DNA of 37,999 bases from Clostridia bacterium (GTDB lineage: Bacteria; Bacillota; Clostridia; TANB77; CAG-508): positions 1 through 37,999 of the forward strand of contig JAFWMA010000006.1 in NCBI GenBank assembly GCA_017510825.1, written 5' to 3'. Shown one piece after another: positions 33,781-37,999 of this stretch. A program made the translations under genes and the position numbers. The first letter of the stretch is position 1. Each line of letters starts with the position of its first letter. The notes below the pieces were generated by a model, which had not been told where the DNA came from, made no database searches, and worked only from the letters and a program-made list of their open reading frames with translations.

Positions 33781-35106
33781 TTATTTTTCCAAAAAGCCCT
33801 TGTAGTGCTTCATTACAAGTAGTGATTGTAACTGCTGGCTTAATTCAATTGCAACACCAACAACAATTAAAATTGATGTTCCACCAAATGCAGTATTTAA
33901 TCCTGTAGCTTTAGCAAACATTGGTAATATAGCAATAGATGCTAAGAATATACCACCAAATAACACTACCTTGCTTAATACAGATGACAAATAATCAGCT
34001 GTTGGTTTTCCTGCTCTAATACCAGGTATAAAACCACCATTTTGTTTAATATTATTTGCAACCTCTGCTGGATTAAATGTTGCATAAGTGTAAAAATATG
34101 TAAATCCAATTATTAATAATAAATATATAATTGCATTTATTATTAAATATTGCCATCCCACATTCGATGATGATGTAGCAATAGACAAATCATATAATAC
34201 TCTCAAAAATCCTGTTTGATTTTCTATATCTTGTACAAATAATTCTATTACCATTGCTGGAAAAGTCATAAAACTACTTGCAAATATAATAGGCATAACA
34301 CTAGCCATTGCAGGTTTTATAGGAATATGGGTATTTTGAGCCCCCATCATTTTTCTTCCAACAACTCTTTTTGAATATTGAACTGGTATTCTTCTTTCAG
34401 CTAATTGAACAAAAACTACACCAATAACTAATATAAGAATTCCTAGGCACATTAAAATAGCCTCTATTAAGCCTAGTGTACTAAATTGCCCATCTTGATT
34501 TACTAAACTAAATATTGACACTAATGCTGATGGTATGCCTGAAACAATACCTGCAAAAATAATCATTGAAATACCATTTCCTACCCCTTTACTAGTAATC
34601 TTATCTCCAAGCCACATCAATAATGATGTACCTGCAACCAAAGATAATACTACCACAAATCCAGCTAAAAATCCAGTATCAACAAATAATCCTGAAGTTC
34701 TATAAGAAAAATAAATTCCTACAGCTTCAACCACAGCCAATATTAGTGATATGATTTTAGTATATCTATCAATCTTCTTTCTACCCTCTTCTCCACCTTC
34801 TTTTGTTAATCTCTCAAGTGAAGGAATTACCATTGACATCAATTGAATAACAATTGATGCAGTTATATAAGGTGTTATTGACATTGCAAATACTGATAGC
34901 CTTGAAAAAGCACCACCAGATATCATATTAATTAGACCTACTACACTATTAGAATTTGTTCCCATTGTATCATTTAATGAACTAATATCTACCATTGGCA
35001 CTGTAATATAGCATCCTAATCTAAATATTACTAGTAGTAGTAATGTATATAATAATCTTTTCCTTGTATCAGGAGTTTTTATTGCATTTTTTATTGTATT
35101 AAACAA
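33781..35106 (-). CDS. secY: SecY, protein-conducting channel
   Basis: 441 residues with ten hydrophobic segments. Family blocks are ITPYITASIVIQLM, KITSKGVGNGISMIIFAGI and YSKRVVGRKMMGAQNTHIPIK, and near the end GGTSILIVVGVAIELSQQL and the C-terminal MKHYKGFLEK. It is the core of the Sec translocon. It begins one base after the rplO stop, so the two are translationally coupled. Confidence 0.98.
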   Translation of the reverse strand: MFNTIKNAIKTPDTRKRLLYTLLLLVIFRLGCYITVPMVDISSLNDTMGTNSNSVVGLINMISGGAFSRLSVFAMSITPYITASIVIQLMSMVIPSLERLTKEGGEEGRKKIDRYTKIISLILAVVEAVGIYFSYRTSGLFVDTGFLAGFVVVLSLVAGTSLLMWLGDKITSKGVGNGISMIIFAGIVSGIPSALVSIFSLVNQDGQFSTLGLIEAILMCLGILILVIGVVFVQLAERRIPVQYSKRVVGRKMMGAQNTHIPIKPAMASVMPIIFASSFMTFPAMVIELFVQDIENQTGFLRVLYDLSIATSSSNVGWQYLIINAIIYLLLIIGFTYFYTYATFNPAEVANNIKQNGGFIPGIRAGKPTADYLSSVLSKVVLFGGIFLASIAILPMFAKATGLNTAFGGTSILIVVGVAIELSQQLQSLLVMKHYKGFLEK

Positions 35107-35544
35107 CTAAATCACCTCTGCCTTTCCGCCTAAAGCTTCGATTTGCTCTTTAGCAGCTTTAGTGAATCTAACAGCCTTAACAGTAAGTTTCTTTTCCAAC
35201 TTACCTGTTGCAATAATTACTATTCCATCTTTAGCTTTGCTAATTACACCATCTTTTATTAGGCTTTTTGCATCTACAACATCAGTTGTAGACTTATTTA
35301 ACATAGTAAGAGTTACTTCAGTATTATTTCTTCCAAATCTACTGTTATTAAATCCTCTTTTAGGTAATCTTCTATATAGTGGTGTTTGACCACCTTCAAA
35401 ACCTCTTCTGACTCCACCGCCAGATCTTGATTTTTGACCTTTTTGACCTCTCCCTGAAGTCTTACCAAGACCAGAACTCATTCCACGTCCTACTCTCTTT
35501 TTTGTAGTCTTTTTCTGTGTTGGCTTTAATTCATCTAGTTTCAT
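35107..35544 (-). CDS. rplO: Ribosomal protein L15
   Basis: 145 residues: KLDELKPTQKKTTKKRVGRG, then GLGKTSGRGQKGQKSRSGGG and GGQTPLYRRLPKRGFNN. The Gly/Arg-rich extension and C-terminal globular part are complete. Its start follows AAGGAGGTG. In almost all Bacillota rpmD would lie immediately upstream; here there is a 220-nt gap instead. Confidence 0.98.
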   Translation of the reverse strand: MKLDELKPTQKKTTKKRVGRGMSSGLGKTSGRGQKGQKSRSGGGVRRGFEGGQTPLYRRLPKRGFNNSRFGRNNTEVTLTMLNKSTTDVVDAKSLIKDGVISKAKDGIVIIATGKLEKKLTVKAVRFTKAAKEQIEALGGKAEVI

Positions 35545-35764
35545 TTTTGGATTACACCTCCTTAATTAATAGATGTTAGATATTAGAGGTTAGATGTTAG
35601 ATGTTAACCTCTGATTCCTATCTACACCTTAGATTTTTTTCTTTTTTCAATAATCTCTAAATTTACATACCATTTCACTTATTTGAAAAATGATTTTTCT
35701 ACTTAAAGTTAAAACATTTCTAACTCACTTAATTTGAAGCACTATGGTTTTGCTCGTTAAGAGC
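35545..35764 (-). other. Gap where rpmD (L30) is expected, with repeats instead
   Basis: I translated this gap on the minus strand and found no L30-like frame; stops are frequent. It holds a GATGTTA-type simple repeat near the rplO end (about 35569-35611), including the inverted pair GAGGTTA (35586-35592) and TAACCTC (35605-35611). At the other end (35738-35767) is a diverged copy of the repeat found at 37859-37999, overlapping the rpsE stop codon. Confidence 0.7.
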
Positions 35765-35767
35765 TTA
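35738..35767 (-). repeat. Diverged copy of the spc-operon repeat, overlapping the rpsE stop
   Basis: 23 of 30 positions match the 30-nt end of the copies at 37859-37902 and 37956-37999, including a perfect 14-nt block (TCGTTAAGAGCTTA on plus). On the minus strand the block begins with TAA, which is the rpsE stop codon, followed by a GCTC-TTAAC-GAGC hairpin. Confidence 0.65.
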
Positions 35768-36268
35768 TTTTATATCTTCTACTTTAAGGCCTCTCTTCTT
35801 AGCAACTTGTTCAACTGTTTCCATTTTCTTTAAGCCTTCTAATGTTGCATAAACAACATTTCTTGGATTATTAGTTCCTAAAACTTTAGTTCTAACATCT
35901 CTATATCCAGCTAGCTCAAGTACTGGTCTAACACTTCCTCCTGTAATAAGACCTGTACCTTCTTCAGCAGGTTTTAGTAAAACTCTAGCACTTCCAAATT
36001 TTCCGATATATTCATGTGGTATTGTTGTTCCAACTATTGGAACTTCTATTAGGTTCTTTTTAGCTTCATCAATTGCTTTCCTAATAGCATCTGGAACCTC
36101 TGCTGCTTTTCCATTTCCAACACCTACGTGTCCTTCTCCATCTCCAACAACAACAACAGCACTAAATCTAAAAGTTCTACCACCTTTAACAACTTTTGCT
36201 ACTCTATTTATAGCGACAACTTTTTCATTTAATCCGTCATCATGTTCTCTTTCACGTCTATCTTGCAC
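35765..36268 (-). CDS. rpsE: Ribosomal protein S5
   Basis: 167 residues. The double-stranded RNA-binding N-terminal part includes [20 protein letters not shown] and [16 protein letters not shown]; the C-terminal part has [20 protein letters not shown]. Normal length. Its stop codon is part of a repeat element. It starts 17 nt after rplR. Confidence 0.98.
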   Translation of the reverse strand: MQDRREREHDDGLNEKVVAINRVAKVVKGGRTFRFSAVVVVGDGEGHVGVGNGKAAEVPDAIRKAIDEAKKNLIEVPIVGTTIPHEYIGKFGSARVLLKPAEEGTGLITGGSVRPVLELAGYRDVRTKVLGTNNPRNVVYATLEGLKKMETVEQVAKKRGLKVEDIK

Positions 36269-36285
36269 TTACTTTCCCTCCTTTT

Positions 36286-36645
36286 TTAAAATTTCAAGCC
36301 ACCTTCTCTTGCACTCTCAGCTAATTCTTTAACAACCCCATGATAAATATAACCGCCTCTATCAAAAACAACTTTAGATATCTTTTTAGCAGTTGCTCTT
36401 TTAGCAATTAAAGCACCAACTTCTTTTGCAGCTTCTTTATTAGCATGTTTAGTTTTTACTTCTTTATCAAGTGTAGATGCTGATACCAATGTTGTTTGAT
36501 TTACATCATCAATAATTTGCACATACACACCTTTATTACTTCTAAAAACACAAAGTCTTGGACATTCTGGAGTTCCAGATATTTTTCTACGGACTCTTTT
36601 ATGTCTTCTAACTCTTTCAAACTTTCTATCTGTTTGTTTTATCAT
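36286..36645 (-). CDS. rplR: Ribosomal protein L18
   Basis: 119 residues: [37 protein letters not shown], and [20 protein letters not shown]. It binds 5S rRNA. Normal order between rplF and rpsE. Confidence 0.98.
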   Translation of the reverse strand: MIKQTDRKFERVRRHKRVRRKISGTPECPRLCVFRSNKGVYVQIIDDVNQTTLVSASTLDKEVKTKHANKEAAKEVGALIAKRATAKKISKVVFDRGGYIYHGVVKELAESAREGGLKF

Positions 36646-36692
36646 TTTTAGCTCCTTTCTTTTTATTTAAAATATGATAATTATTGCTAAAA

Positions 36693-37226
36693 CTATTTTC
36701 CAGTCTTACCTTCCTTACGTCTAATATGTTCATAATCATATTTAATACCTTTGCCTTTATAAACTTCTGGTGGTCTTTTAGATCTTACAACAGCTGCAGT
36801 CTGACCAACAGCTTCTTTGTTTATTCCTTTAACTACTACAGTATTTGGATTTGGCAAATCAAATGTAATTCCTTCAGGTGGATCCATAATAACTTGATGT
36901 GAATATCCTAAATTCATCACTAATTTACTTCCTTGTTTCTGAGCTCTATAACCAACACCATTTATTTCAAGTGTTTTAGAAAATTCATTAACTACACCTT
37001 CAATCATATTTGCTATTAAAGTTCTAGTTAATCCATGAAGATTACCATATAATTTATCATTTTCTACTGAAACATTAATTACATTTCCATCAATGTTTAC
37101 AATAACATTTTGATTTAAATCTCTTTCCAAAGTTCCTTTTGGTCCTTTAACTGTAATATGATTTCTATCTAATTTTACATCTACACCTTCAGGTATTGTT
37201 ATAGGTTTCTTACCTATCCTAGACAT
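36693..37226 (-). CDS. rplF: Ribosomal protein L6
   Basis: 177 residues: MSRIGKKPITIPEGVDVKLD at the start, GVGYRAQKQGSKLVMNLGYS in the centre and the terminal VYKGKGIKYDYEHIRRKEGK. Two repeated L6 domains of normal length. It starts after AAAGGAGAACCAA, with a long gap behind rpsH. Confidence 0.98.
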   Translation of the reverse strand: MSRIGKKPITIPEGVDVKLDRNHITVKGPKGTLERDLNQNVIVNIDGNVINVSVENDKLYGNLHGLTRTLIANMIEGVVNEFSKTLEINGVGYRAQKQGSKLVMNLGYSHQVIMDPPEGITFDLPNPNTVVVKGINKEAVGQTAAVVRSKRPPEVYKGKGIKYDYEHIRRKEGKTGK

Positions 37227-37396
37227 TTGGTTCTCCTTTCTTTTTCTCTTTTCTTTTAAATCTTATAATATGCAAATCAAAATTAATATATTGCAAGGAA
37301 AATAAATAAAATTATTTGAAACTATACAATTTTGTATATTGAAAATAATTTTATGAACTTGCCAAAGCAAAAAAATGATTTTCGTTTGCACTAGAT
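37227..37396 (-). other. Long hairpin in the rpsH-rplF gap
   Basis: ATAAAATTATTT (37306-37317) pairs with AAATAATTTTAT (37343-37354), and inside it TATACAA (37323-37329) with TTGTATA (37332-37338). TTGCAAG (37291-37297) can pair imperfectly with CTTGCCAAAGCAA beyond it. The whole is a foldback of about 75 nt in a place where genes usually lie close together. There is no T-run, so it is not a typical terminator. Confidence 0.6.
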
Positions 37397-37795
37397 TTAC
37401 CATACATAAGCTAATACTTCTCCTCCAACATTTTCTTTACGTGCATTTTTATCAGTCATTATGCCCTTTGATGTTGAAACAATTGCAATTCCTAGTCCAT
37501 TAAGAACTTGTGGTATCTCTTCTTTATTAGCATATATACGTAAACCAGGTTTAGAGATTCTTCTTAATCCAGAAATAACTCTATTTCCATTTTCATCATA
37601 TTTCAATGTAACTCTAATAATACCTTGTTTACTGTCTTCAATATTTTCAAAAGATTTTATATAACCTTCATCTTCTAATATTTTTGCAATAGATACTTTC
37701 ATTTTTGATGAAGGAATGTCAACAGTTGAATGCTTTGCTGAATTAGCATTTCTAATTCTAGTTAACATATCTGCTATTGGATCTGTTATATTCAT
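37397..37795 (-). CDS. rpsH: Ribosomal protein S8
   Basis: 132 residues: [40 protein letters not shown], and the C-terminal [20 protein letters not shown]. It is the first complete gene of the spc operon in the window, preceded by AGGAGGTTAGA. In E. coli S8 represses its own operon; whether it does here is unknown, though the leader and the following gap are both unusually structured. Confidence 0.98.
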   Translation of the reverse strand: MNITDPIADMLTRIRNANSAKHSTVDIPSSKMKVSIAKILEDEGYIKSFENIEDSKQGIIRVTLKYDENGNRVISGLRRISKPGLRIYANKEEIPQVLNGLGIAIVSTSKGIMTDKNARKENVGGEVLAYVW

Positions 37796-37858
37796 TCTAA
37801 CCTCCTTTTTTTATTAATTATTTAATCATAATCTCTTAACTTAGATATTAAAAGTTTA

Positions 37859-37902
37859 TGAAGGATATCTCTAGCACTCACCTTCGGTTCGTTAAGAGCT
37901 TA
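37859..37902 (-). repeat. Structured tandem repeat, copy 1
   Basis: A 44-nt sequence (TGAAGGATATCTCTAGCACT and following, ending GTTAAGAGCTTA) that recurs exactly at 37956-37999, a period of 97 nt. It lies in the leader region upstream of rpsH. Confidence 0.93.
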
Positions 37903-37955
37903 TATATGTTCACATCTCCGCTTTTCGAGAAACTTACGTTTCTCTGCTCCCGATG
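37903..37955 (-). repeat. Hairpin spacer of the tandem repeat
   Basis: Between the two copies, GAGAAAC-TTAC-GTTTCTC forms a perfect inner stem, and CACATC pairs with GATGTG on the outside. Only one copy is visible; another may follow beyond the window. Confidence 0.8.
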
Positions 37956-37999
37956 TGAAGGATATCTCTAGCACTCACCTTCGGTTCGTTAAGAGCTTA
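37956..37999 (-). repeat. Structured tandem repeat, copy 2 (runs to the window edge)
   Basis: Identical to 37859-37902 over all 44 nt. The window ends exactly at its GAGCTTA end. By analogy with the copy at rpsE, the TAA on the minus strand could be the stop codon of the next upstream gene (rpsN or rplE), which is outside the window. Confidence 0.9.

Noticed and set aside
37870..37882. TAGCACTC, one half of the CIRCE heat-shock operator, inside the tandem repeat
   Set aside because: The second half (GAGTGCTAA after nine bases) is absent, and the place is not a heat-shock promoter.
1..37999. tRNA, rRNA, CRISPR arrays and insertion-sequence transposases
   Set aside because: I looked for T-loop GGTTCGA-type sequences, regularly spaced direct repeats and transposase motifs and saw none that hold up.

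Overview
This window comes from a very AT-rich, low-GC Gram-positive bacterium, most likely an endospore-forming, Clostridia-like member of the Bacillota. The reasons are the AGA-dominated arginine codon use, the strong AGGAGG-type ribosome binding sites, the gene order of the spc/alpha ribosomal operon, and BofA-, BofC- and YtxC-like sporulation proteins. Almost every gene lies on the minus strand. I saw no rRNA, tRNA or CRISPR array.

Layout: 1-174 is the 3' end of an unknown gene. 411-6065 (minus) holds a BofA-like protein, a Lon-family protease, a TsaB-RimI fusion, TsaE and a VanZ-like protein. 6223-7563 (plus) holds an unusual 79-residue gene and an SPFH/stomatin protein. 7643-11026 (minus) is trigger factor, ClpP and ClpX. 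11179-11355 is a tiny lipoprotein ORF with phage character. 11529-13725 is a two-component system, followed by a cytoplasmic alpha-amylase on plus (13992-15458). 15584-24259 (minus) is a competence/cell-envelope block: YraN, DprA, ComM, a ParE-type toxin-antitoxin pair, a BofC-like protein, MltG, ComEC and an SH3-domain protein. 24472-28112 holds an LPQTG surface protein, YchF, YtxC and an SDR oxidoreductase. 28301-37795 (minus) is the ribosomal block, in transcription order rpsH, rplF, rplR, rpsE, rplO, secY, adk, map, infA, rpmJ, rpsM, rpsK, rpsD, rpoA, rplQ. rpmD is missing from its usual place between rpsE and rplO.

The main discovery candidate is in the competence block. dprA, comM and comEC are each broken by +1 frameshifts: one in dprA, one in comM and two in comEC. 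At all four places the zero frame carries the codon CGG, and skipping its C lets the ribosome read a glycine codon (GGA or GGT) and continue a perfect family sequence. In a by-eye scan of roughly nine thousand other codons I found no in-frame CGG anywhere. The pattern fits programmed +1 frameshifting at an unassigned or starved CGG codon, used to gate the DNA-uptake genes. It does not look like random decay or sequencing noise.

Secondary points of interest: a structured ~97-nt repeat in the spc operon with a diverged copy fused to the rpsE stop codon; several oversized, hairpin-rich gaps inside the ribosomal operon; a PhoP-like direct-repeat box at the two-component promoter; an inverted repeat enclosing the trigger-factor promoter; and a compositionally foreign, self-contained small gene at 6223.
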